Assembly: GCA_015227615.1 (NCBI GenBank) | Contig: JAALGZ010000006.1 | Coordinates: 1,922,001 to 1,986,000 of the forward strand | Direction of reading: 5' to 3' | DNA from: Labyrinthula sp. Ha | Taxonomy: Eukaryota; Sar; Bigyra; Labyrinthulida; Labyrinthulaceae | DNA: 64,000 nt | Shown here: one piece after another, positions 1-8,988 of the stretch | Layout of the letters: each line of letters begins with the position of its first letter | Numbering within the stretch: the stretch's first letter is position 1 | Program-made: the position numbers and the translations under genes | The notes under the pieces: model-generated | What the model was told of the DNA's origin: nothing | Databases searched by the model: none | What the model saw: only the letters and a program-made list of their open reading frames with translations

Positions 1-2014
1 TTATATGAAGAAAAAGATGTTGAAATGCCACAACTAGCGCTTAGAAACATCACTGTCTTGACGGATTTGATTCCTGCATTTGTTTCTGTCGTCCTTTTTG
101 GCAAGTCCGATTACATCAGAACAAAGGTTTGGACTTTCCTTCTTCATTGTTGTACAAAATCCAACCACTTTGCATTTCTTGTAATATGTTCCTTGCAGTC
201 AAATCAACTCCCTCGAACAATTGATAGCCAAGATAAGAATAAGGACTTAAATGTCCATAAAAATGACGCCTCACAGATTGAAAACTTGGTGGAAGAAAAT
301 CTAAAATCTGTTCGGGAAGAGATTTTAACTGTGCGAAAAGCTGTAAGCAATAAATTCGATAGTGAAGAAATCCCTGGAATACTGAACAGAATAGAAGATA
401 ATCTCGCATCTAGTTTGAAGGCTTTGGATTTAGTAAAAAACAAACATGTTATGCGCCATATTCAAGATTCAGCGCGTATAAGAAACTCTAGAGCAAATGT
501 AGAGTATTTGATATCCCTAGTTAAACAATCTCTTATGCCTGATGAATTTTCTTTGGAACAACTCAATCAGAGACTTTCTTTCATTAAAACGCTCACGGAC
601 TTAAATACTTTTCTACGACTTAAAGTTCCAAGGGAGCAGCGACTTGATCTTTGTAAACAGAACTTAAAGTTGTTAAATGAAGCGATTAAGCATCAAGGCA
701 ACACTGATCCGTCTGGGGTTAGTGTTTATTTTCCTGTAAGTAATGACTCCGCACTCGGTGATCATAGATTGTTGAACTTAGTAATTGACGAAACTATTGT
801 TTTCAACACAGCACAAAAATGTCCTTTTCTTATATTTGGTGAAATTCAAGATTTAGTAGATTCAAATTTAGTGAACCCTAAGTTTGAACCTAGAAGGAGA
901 AGTACGCGAAAGAGTTCGTTCGATTCAATTCATCCTGGCGATCCTTTTCATATAGATTTTCCTGCGGTTGACAATAACTCAGTGGGCGCAATTTCAACAG
1001 GTAAGCTTATTTTCTATATTTTAGTTTAGGTGAAACCCGCACAGAAAAAGACCACCTGGTAAGCATTCCTCTTGATGAGAAGGAGGAAGAAAATGTTCAG
1101 AGTAGTTTAACAGATAGAGAAAAATGGGAAGATTTATGTGATAGAATTGCTAGCACTTCTGCATACTCTGTGTTGAAGAATTATAGAGTAACGGCAATGT
1201 ATGTGAAAAGTGGGGATGATTTGAGACAACAACAATTGGGAGTGATGCTCATGTCATTGTTTCAAAAGATATTCCTAGAAGAAAAAGTATTCGTGAAGCT
1301 TTTTCCGTATAAAGTAATCCCTACAGGACCTACCACAGGTCTTTTAGAACCCGCTAAAAATGGAGACTCGCTAGCGCGGTTGAAAGAAAAAGGAGGATTC
1401 TTAGGAGCCGATCAATGGTTTTTCAAGGAGTTCGGTTCTCCAGAACAAGAAACGTATTTCTTTTGTTGTTCTTATTTCTTAGTCCTGGTCGGCCGTCTAG
1501 GTTTGCAAAGGCGCAGGAAAATTTCTTGAGATCTTTGGCTGGTTATTCAATCGTTAGTTATTTAATAAAGTTGCACGATAGGCATAATGGAAATATACTA
1601 ATTGACACTGAAGGCCACTTTTTGCATATAGATTTTGGCTTCATGCTCGGTTATGGACATAAATTGGAGCGTTCTCCTTTCAAGCTGACAACGGATTTTG
1701 TTAACATTTTAGGAGGGAGTCGGTCGAAGCAGTTCATGATGTTTAGGAAGTTGATGGAAGAAGCTTTTATAGCAGCCAATGCCCACTGGAAAGAGGTTTT
1801 TCTGATGGTTAAGTTAATGAGCGTTGGATCGTCAAGCCTTTGTTTTGCGGGAGGGCGACGATGGGTCTTTGATGAGTTGAAAGCAAGGTTCTGCCCGGAG
1901 CTCAACCATAGGCAGCTTCGAGCTAGAGTAAATGAACTAATTGACATTAGTATGGGCAACTATACCACGCAGTGTTACGACAGATATCAGCTTTGTGTGA
2001 ATGGAATTTTTTGA
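1..2014 (+). CDS. Phosphatidylinositol 4-kinase (type III beta-like), 5' end outside window
   Basis: Phosphorylates phosphatidylinositol to PI4P, in the beta (PIK1) family typically at the Golgi. Exons: <1-1000, 1030-1453, 1483-2014. The visible part encodes 651 residues in one frame. The N-terminal third resembles the lipid-kinase-unique helical region and continues past the left edge. The catalytic domain shows the ATP-lysine region (VKSGDDLRQQQ), the catalytic loop DRHNGN, the metal-binding HIDFGFML and a C-terminal PFKLT helix region, in the family's order. The second intron (29 nt) is fixed by the join between FGSPEQE and SRFAKAQENF. The first can be 1001-1029 (29 nt) or 1001-1044 (44 nt), since both keep frame; 29 nt matches the other introns. 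Ends with TGA at 2012-2014. Family is clear; assignment to beta rather than alpha rests on the kinase core and overall order. Confidence 0.88.
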
Positions 2015-4464
2015 AAAGGAACGAACTCTAATTTTGTTTACCTTTGTCTCAGAGAAGGTTACTGCTATCTCATTATAGGTTTTACCTATAATTCTAACTG
2101 CTATGCAGTGAATAACGTATCTCAAAATTACTTTATTCAAAGTTAAACTAAGTTATTTGTGGCTGCTTGTACCAACGTGTATTTTACGAAGTTACTATCA
2201 ACGCCAGTTCTCACTTGTTCTCATTAAATAACTGAAGATGATTGAACATGACGAAAAAAACTCCCAAGATGTTTTACTACCTAAGGAATTTCCTCTGTGT
2301 AAACTGTCGATATCTTTGCTTGGGATCCAGTTGTAGTTGCTACACCTTCTTAATACCACACCTGAGGTTAGTAAGAACACTACAGTACCCCAATATTTTG
2401 CCCAATGTTGCGAAGTGGCAAGAAATCACAGTGTTTAGAATTGTATTAATAGAATGTTTATCTGCTCGGAATGAGTTATCGAACAGAAAGATACTCGACA
2501 GTGAGACGAAGATACTAACAAGAATATTAGGCTATGAACGGAGTTAATTTAGGCTATTTTCAGTGACTTATAGGTCCATCCGAAGATAATTTACTCAGAA
2601 GTTTTCACAAGGAACCAAGAAATTCCTTACTACTTAGAATAAGACTTCAAATATACTTGGATCATATGACGTTAAGTCCTTTTAGTCGTGTTGAGTCTCG
2701 TTTATGTTACTATTTAGCTTGTTGTTAGCGTTGCTTTTTTGTTACCGTTTTACTTAAAACTCTGTCGTAAAACTAGTTATGATCTTAATTTTCAACAATG
2801 TAAACTCACTAGTAGTACTATACTATTTGATATTGTTATGATAATAGATACTTAATAGGAATAAGCAAACACAATAATTCCATAACATCTAAACTATAGG
2901 ACAAAGTTTTGTGTGCATTTGTTTATGTGGTTCTCTGTGTTTCCATTTTTGTTTTGGATCTATTCTCACTTCCAAAGCTCAATTTTTAAAATATTGTGTG
3001 TTTTCCGTATTTAGATTTAGGAATAACAAGGGCATAGCTTACTCTGCTTACGTTAGTTGATTTTCCCGTCGGTAGTAGCTTTCATATTTTAGCTTCCAAA
3101 AATGCTGAAAATGTCGTCAAGAACCAGATTTATGTTGTATCGAGCTAGTGCTTAAAAGCCTGAGTAATGCTTGCAAACTAGACAGCAAAATGTGAATAAT
3201 GTTTCACATTAGTTCACGAAAAGGGTAGTTTCTAAAACTAACCCCAGAAATTACTGCTAGAATTAACATTAACCATGGTTTCTTGATATCTGAAAAACTT
3301 GTTATATGGAGACGACTGTTTGTTTATATGTCAGAGCAAATTTAAGAGCCCTATATGGTCAGCAAGTCATTTTCTTGCCTTGGAAGCACTTCCTTGCTTG
3401 AATCAACAGAAGAATGTAGCAGATTGGCAGGAGTTGGGATCAATTTGTGAAAGCTTGTGCTTGGAATGCGTGAGTGCAACTTAAGTATGAAATTCCCAGT
3501 ATGTTTTCGTTCAGGCCTGTCTCTTGTAACAGGTTTCTAGTTTTCTTATTTGAAACTTCTATCGCGGACAAAAGTTGATATGTGTAATATAAGTTGTCCT
3601 ACTTATTTTTTAATTCTAGCGTGTTAAAAGTGAGAGATGCAGATACTAGAAGAGAGTCCAGCTACAGCTTGAGGCAAGTAGCTTGGGTGGTTCGATGATG
3701 TTGGGAGATGCATTGCAGGGTCTTCAGAAGGCATAGGGCTGTGCATATCTTTTTCGCTATCTTCCATGTTTGTGAGTGAGAATGCAACTTTGATATTGAG
3801 TGTTAGGTTTCTTTTGAATAACACTTTGATCTGTTTAAGACTCAATGCTTAAACTCTGATTGAAATCTATGTCTTTGAATGTAGGAGTTCATGTTTCCAG
3901 GAAAAATTCAGGTAGTAGACAAGAAATACATTGACATTTCACCTATGGTGGGAAAACCAAAAGGCCTTGATAATCAAATAGTATACAGCAGTCCAATGGT
4001 AAAATATGTTTGAGTGCAATTGTTTTTATTATTTATACAGAACAAAATGGTTTCTTTTCTATTGGTCTCCCAAGCTCAATATCCTCATGTATGAACATTG
4101 AAATCTAAATACGAAGTCTGTGCAAACTAGCGAAAAAAGTTGCGAAAAAACTATTAGGAGTTCATTAACCTAATCAAACTATTCGATAAGCTAATTAGAT
4201 GTTTCAAGCAAACCTTTGCCTGCCCATTTAATTAATAGTGCAAGAGTCTTATTAATCATCCAATGATGATGTTTTAATGATTATAAAAGAAAGATCAACT
4301 GGGAAAACTAACTCTATCACTTTAATTTTTAAGTATTAGCTAGAATATTTTCCAAAAAAATGATATGTGCAGAGGAAAAGGCGCGCGATATTGTTTTCTG
4401 TTACCTTTGATTCTGTTCTATATTTTCAAGACTTTATCGTATTCATTAGTATCCAACTGAAAAT
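2015..4464. other. Gene-poor stretch, about 2.4 kb
   Basis: No gene could be supported. Two unassigned open frames on + (about 2242-2547 and 3299-3484) share a short similar protein segment (NVAKWQE / NVADWQE followed by a similar L..EC.SA stretch), which may be a decayed duplication. Another short open frame lies around 3886-4014. None has a recognisable domain, and none could be joined through 27-34 nt introns. Confidence 0.4.
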
Positions 4465-5145
4465 ATGATAAGAAACTACAGCGAAACGAAACATAATTTT
4501 ATGGAATCATTTTGGCAATACTTCGAGAGCATTTTTCAGACAACGACACTGCACCCAGTTCCCAATCGACATGAAGCTATTGCATTGGCTGATAAGCTAT
4601 CCCCTGAAGATTACATCCACTTTAGCATAAATAATCTTGAGAGACTTATTCAAGCGAACGATACTGATACAGCTGGAGTTATTCTCGACGAGCTTAATCG
4701 GATAAACTGCGGCGAAAAAAATCAAAATGTTGAAAAGGCATTTCAAAATCTTCAAAATAAACTTGTTAACATTCTGGAGTCAATTCAAATGTCAAATTTC
4801 TCTAAGGAGGTAGAATCTGCGCTAGTAAGAAAATTTTGCGATTTGGATTTGTTAGAGTCGTTTCCTGGTACCATTGCAGAAAACTATGCGAAAAGCGGTA
4901 GAGAAGATATAATTAAGCTACTTCAAAAGTATTCCCTCTGTACTACAGAGACATCAGATCTTCTAGAAGAAACTCTTGGAAGAGGAAAATGTGTTGTGTG
5001 CTTGGACAAAGAAGTTGAAGTTAAGTTTATTCCATGTAACCATTCGAAGTGTTGCAAGGTTTGTGCTGATGATCTTCGGAGGAGAAGAAATATGTCATGT
5101 CCTATTTGTAGACAATCATTCACAAGTTTCAGAGTATTCAAATAG
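4465..5145 (+). CDS. RING-HC finger protein, probable E3 ubiquitin ligase
   Basis: A single-exon gene of 226 residues. Residues 1-170 are mostly helical and match nothing I recognise. A C-terminal C3HC4 RING runs from about residue 174 to 217: CVVC, then CNHSKCCKVC, then CPIC, giving the spacing of a RING-HC finger that binds two zinc ions and recruits an E2. The domain placement (long helical region, RING at the extreme C-terminus) resembles IAP-like and MULAN-like ligases, but I see no BIR domain or membrane segment. Two in-frame ATGs exist, at 4465 and 4501; the upstream one is taken. The 3' end overlaps the convergent exosome-subunit gene by 30 bp. Substrate unknown. Confidence 0.8.
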   Translation: MIRNYSETKHNFMESFWQYFESIFQTTTLHPVPNRHEAIALADKLSPEDYIHFSINNLERLIQANDTDTAGVILDELNRINCGEKNQNVEKAFQNLQNKLVNILESIQMSNFSKEVESALVRKFCDLDLLESFPGTIAENYAKSGREDIIKLLQKYSLCTTETSDLLEETLGRGKCVVCLDKEVEVKFIPCNHSKCCKVCADDLRRRRNMSCPICRQSFTSFRVFK

Positions 5146-5745
5146 TTTTTTTATTCGTTCAAAAACCAATACAGCCTTTTCTTTATTGCTTTCAGCCAAC
5201 ATTTCTATTTCGTCTATGGTCTTAAAGGAACCTTGTGTTTGAGTCCAAAGAACCTGGTCTTCTGAAAGTGAAGTGACTAAATATCCTTCAGCAAAACCTA
5301 AACTGGTTGATTTGGAAAGAGTAGCGCAGAGTACTCCCAACATTGGAATGGCAGCGTCTAAGAAGGCGCAGGAAACGGAGTTGAAAGCAGTTGTGAACAG
5401 TTCCAACGAATCAACACTCGGTGATAGGATATGTACTTTTACTTCCAGAAGCGATTTAGGATATTCTTCAACTCTGCATATTTTGGAAAAGGTGGTTCTT
5501 ATGAAGACTTCCAGTTTATGGAGGAATAGATCTACTGTTTTCTCGTGCCCAGTGTCTGAGCCACCAAAGCTCTTGCATCCTTGAACTTTAACAGTTATGA
5601 AACCTTTGGTCTGGTTCTCAAAGCGTGTTTGAGGAGATGGATAAGGCCCATAAATACTTGTGAAAACTTCTGCTCCATTTGCTTGAATTAGACAAGAACC
5701 ATTTGCTTTTGAATTTACTGCTAAGCTTATCTTTTCTTTATCCAT
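5116..5745 (-). CDS. Exosome core subunit with RNase PH fold (Rrp46/Mtr3/Rrp41 group)
   Basis: An intact 209-residue frame. It reads like one ring subunit of the RNA exosome, the 3'-5' RNA decay and processing complex of nucleus and cytoplasm. Signs are the N-terminal strand pair GSCLIQANGAEVFTSIYGP (like GSA..E.GNT.VLASVYGP) and the central signature with AFNSVSCAFLDAAIPM, matching the A.NAAS.AL.DAGIPM segment of the family. Eukaryotic subunits of this group are normally catalytically inactive, and I see no reason to think otherwise here. Which of the six paralogues it is cannot be settled by eye. Its last 30 bp overlap the coding 3' end of the RING gene on the other strand. It is divergent from the phosphate-transporter gene, with 142 bp between start codons. 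Confidence 0.75.
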   Translation of the reverse strand: MDKEKISLAVNSKANGSCLIQANGAEVFTSIYGPYPSPQTRFENQTKGFITVKVQGCKSFGGSDTGHEKTVDLFLHKLEVFIRTTFSKICRVEEYPKSLLEVKVHILSPSVDSLELFTTAFNSVSCAFLDAAIPMLGVLCATLSKSTSLGFAEGYLVTSLSEDQVLWTQTQGSFKTIDEIEMLAESNKEKAVLVFERIKKLFEYSETCE

Positions 5746-5887
5746 TAGTGGCAGTTCCGATAAGTAAGTTTTGCTGTTCTAACGATAGTCTGTATTCTGT
5801 AGTTTAAGCAAGAATTAAATATTAACGTTAATCTAATAATTTCGTGAAAGTTTCGGGTTGTTTCGGAAGAATAATACAGAATTAGTC

Positions 5888-7375
5888 ATGTGGAAAAGAG
5901 TTCAAGAAGATCCTGTGTTCTTCATCTCTTCACTTGGAAACTTCTCGGCCGCTTATAATTTGGCAATAAATGGACATATTCTGCTCCTGGTATAATTTTT
6001 GATACGTTTCGTAATATTTAGCTTGAATTATCTGGTTATCCTGCTTCAGAAGAACAAAGGTACTTGTCCCTATACAATTAAACGCTTTTAGTTCAGCACT
6101 TGCGGCCTCTGCCCTAATAGGCGCTATATCAGGTCAACTTATTTTTGGATATGCTGGAAATAATTACTCTGTTGATAGGTGCTTAACTGCAACTCTTCTG
6201 GTTTCTACGGTATCCGCTGTCTCTTGGTCAAATTTAGTTTGGCAACTTATTCTCGGTTGTTTTCGCATGGGGAGGTTTGCTGTTTTCAATGCTCATTCTG
6301 GGTAGGTTTATAGCTGGCCTTGGCGCCGGTGGAATATACCCGCTTTCCGCCATTGCCAGCTCGAACTCGACCAAAGTTGGAAACAAGGGAAAGAGAGTTA
6401 TGTTGGTGTTTTCTTTTCAAGGGGTAATGATTTTTTTCTGGTTTACTTCTTTAGGTTGCGCAATTATTTGCACCATTTTCTGTTCTTTTTCTGGATTTCA
6501 TACTTCCCAGATTAGCACAAGCGTCTTTGCGCATCTTGCTATTGATTGGTGCACTGCCATCAAGTTTTGCACTTCCTATTGCCCTTGGCTTGTCGGCCGA
6601 GAACAACAACGTTGAGGATGAAGAATTATTAAGTGAAGACGGTAAGCTTCAAAAGACATTTCATAAAGTTCGCAGCTTTTCCTTTGAAGAAACGAGTATT
6701 AAAAAGAATATAGTTCTCCTGCTAGGTACCGCAGGATCCTGGTTTATCTTCGATGTGGTTTTCTACGGTAATGTTATATTTACACCCTTTATGCTGAAGA
6801 GTTTGTTTTCTTCATCTGAGGAAGATGAGGAAGAGTTTAATACTGCAGAGGGAAAGCTCAAACTTGCCAAATATTCCACAATTATATATGTTTTTGCCTT
6901 GAGTGGTTTATATTTAGCTGTTTTTATGTCGGAAAAACTTTCTCGAAAAAGTATACAAATGATTGGTTTTTCTTCCTGTGCGCTTCTCTTTTGTTTTCTT
7001 GGGTTTTTCAATGTTGGAAAGATGACTATGTTTGCAGTCTACTTAATGACGTTTTTCTTCTATAATTTTGGACCAAATGCAACTACTTTTGTGCTCCCCT
7101 CAGAAACATTTGACGACTCTGTGAAGTCACTTTATAATGGTATTTCAGCAGCTTGTGGAAAAGTTGGTGCTGTGATAGGTGCATCACTTTTTAAGGTTGT
7201 ATTGGACGAGTATCATTTAAAAGATACTTTCTTCGTTTGTGGAGTCTTATGTTTGGTAGGGTCTCTTGTTACCTTATTGTTTGTGGTTGAAAACAATCCG
7301 GGTGAAACAGATGAGAAGAACAGTTTAACTCGAGAATTAAATAAAACCGAGTCATCTGACATTAATATTTCATGA
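5888..7375 (+). CDS. Major facilitator transporter, Pho84-like inorganic phosphate family
   Basis: Exons 5888-5989, 6022-6059, 6092-6209, 6238-6423 and 6455-7375 give one frame of 454 residues; the four introns are 32, 32, 28 and 31 nt. Family signs: RFIAGLGAGGIYPLSA (the helix 4 GxGxGG.YPLSA signature of the PHS group), LLGTAGSWFIFDVVFYG (the LLGT..WF..D..FYG of Pho84/PHT1) and FGPNATTFVLPSE followed by GISAACGKVGA in the second half. The protein has about a dozen hydrophobic segments with an acidic central loop. It probably imports phosphate with protons across the plasma membrane, by family analogy; organic phosphates cannot be excluded. In the usually conserved loop after helix 2, the expected GD..GR reads GYAGNNYSVDR, so the charge pattern there is altered. 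Ends with TGA. Confidence 0.82.
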
Positions 7376-7678
7376 CGATATGCACGAAGTCCCTTTACCT
7401 GTAGTCATGTTTAGTTAGAGCTGAGAACCGAGCTTTCCTGTCAAGAGTGCAAGAAAGCTTCTGTAAACAAGTTGGTTAAGACAAACCTTCCTCATAAGTT
7501 TCACGTTTATATACCAAAAGTATCTTGTCTTTATGTATTCAATAGAATTAACTAGCTCGATATTTTCAATTACATTTCTTTCTTTGATATCATCTTTAAC
7601 TAGTCCTTACTTTTTATACAGATTGCACACTTTGTGCAAGGCTGCCCAATGCCACGTGGACTAAACAAGATATCATAA
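7376..7678. other. Intergenic spacer between the phosphate transporter and PIG-F
   Basis: About 300 bp of AT-rich DNA between two tandem + strand genes. I see no coding frame, RNA gene or strong promoter motif in it. An in-frame stop directly precedes the ATG chosen for the downstream gene. Confidence 0.5.
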
Positions 7679-8217
7679 ATGAAATATCAGAAGCAGTTTC
7701 TACACTTATTGGCGCTTCCAATATGCACTATTCTGATTCCTTTAGTCATGTAAGAAAATTATTTTGATTATTTATTTTTAGAGACAGTGATATAAATGAT
7801 AACTGGGTGGTTTTGTCAAGTGTTCTTTATCTTCTGATGGAGAGCGCTTTACTTGGAACAGATAGGCCAGAGCTGCTCTTACCTCTAGGTAGATCTTTTC
7901 TAGAAACCTGGGCGTTTTTTACTCTACTTGTATTCTCCTTTGGTGCATCCTTTCATCCGTAAGATTTTTCTGTTTGTCATTGTAGCAGCAGTATTTTCTC
8001 TTCAACTGGGTTTGCTCTCATTCTCTCAACACTGACTCATTCACGTTCTAATCACTCTAAGACACTACCTATAATTGTCTCAGCTGCTAGCACAATTGCT
8101 TTACCTTTGGACACAAACTTTCCATTTAAATCTTTCCCTCTACTTCCTATACTTTCTCTCAACATATCAAATACGCTTTTCCTCCTGCTCAACCCATTTA
8201 CTCAAAAACTTTTGTAA
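7679..8217 (+). CDS. PIG-F / Gpi11-like GPI-anchor biosynthesis subunit
   Basis: A small gene visible only after splicing. Exons 7679-7749, 7782-7958 and 7986-8217 (introns 32 and 27 nt) give 159 residues. PIG-F is a multispanning ER membrane protein that partners PIG-O and PIG-G in adding ethanolamine phosphate to GPI precursors. The match is in two places: VFSFGASFHP...FALILSTLT resembles VFGAPL....F.W.LLLS.FT of PIG-F, and the C-terminal STIALPLDTNFPFKSFPLLPI resembles GALPIPLDWERPWQVWPI. The protein is shorter than the human one (219 residues), and the WERPWQ core is changed, with its tryptophans missing. The ATG is directly preceded by an in-frame stop. Convergent with the UPRT gene, 90 bp apart. 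An unrelated membrane protein remains possible. Confidence 0.6.
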
Positions 8218-8307
8218 CCGTTTTGTAGTTATCCAGAATATTCTAGAAAAAAAGATTTCAAACCTCAGACTATTAAAATTTAATCAGAGCGTATCGATAA
8301 TTTCAAC

Positions 8308-8988
8308 TTAGTTGGTTTCTAGCACTGTAACTTGCTCCTCTACTTCTCCTGTGAATTGTCTGTCCCCAACATCTCCTAGTCCAGGTATAACCATACCAAA
8401 ATCGTTCAGCATTTCATCCACAGCAGCACATGTGACAACAACATCAGGATGTGCCTTTGCAAGACTCTTTAATCCACGTCTGGAAGCAATTACAGCTACA
8501 ACTTTAATAGTCTTGACACCCCAGTTCCTCAGGATATCTAATACAGCTGATACAGTACCTCCTGTTGCTATAAGTGGCTCTAGAACAACAGCGACTTCCG
8601 TACTTGGGTCATTTGGCAACTTGTTGTAGTACATGATCGGAAGAAGACTTTCCTTGTTTCTGTACATCCCAATGTGATGAACATCTGCAGATGGGATAAT
8701 ATCCAGCATAGGCTCTACCATACCAAGTGCCCCACGTAGGATTGGAATCAAAGCTACTTTAGTGTCTAGTTTATATCCATCAGCTTCACACACTGGAGTT
8801 TGGATTTTAACAGTTTTCGTGGATAAATCCCTTGTTGCTTCATATCCCAAATAGGAAGTTATTTCTCGCATAAGCTCCCTAAATAACTTGTTCGTAGTAT
8901 CCTTGTTTCGAAGAAGGGTTACTTTATGCATAACAACTGGATGTGTGCATAGTGAGACGTTTGGCAGAGGTTTTGGCTGGTTTGACAT
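8308..8988 (-). CDS. Uracil phosphoribosyltransferase
   Basis: Converts uracil plus PRPP to UMP in pyrimidine salvage, in the cytosol. An uninterrupted 226-residue frame of the usual length. Family features: the N-terminal HPVVMHKVTLLRNKDT (cf. HP.v.h.l..lR...T), the ILRGALGMVEPML segment, the PRPP-binding loop EPLIATGGT, and the C-terminal uracil-binding GLGDVGDRQF. The acidic residue before P in the PRPP loop is glutamate, where most UPRTs have aspartate (DPMLATGGS). The ATG at 8986-8988 lies in an A-rich context on the coding strand (gaagaaaaATG), like other starts in this window. Upstream lies a 5.7 kb gene-free stretch. Confidence 0.93.
   Translation of the reverse strand: MSNQPKPLPNVSLCTHPVVMHKVTLLRNKDTTNKLFRELMREITSYLGYEATRDLSTKTVKIQTPVCEADGYKLDTKVALIPILRGALGMVEPMLDIIPSADVHHIGMYRNKESLLPIMYYNKLPNDPSTEVAVVLEPLIATGGTVSAVLDILRNWGVKTIKVVAVIASRRGLKSLAKAHPDVVVTCAAVDEMLNDFGMVIPGLGDVGDRQFTGEVEEQVTVLETN

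Noticed and set aside
5888-7375. TGA as a tryptophan codon in this genome
   Set aside because: TGA ends the PI4K, phosphate transporter and DNA ligase frames exactly where the families end, and tryptophans in conserved motifs are TGG.
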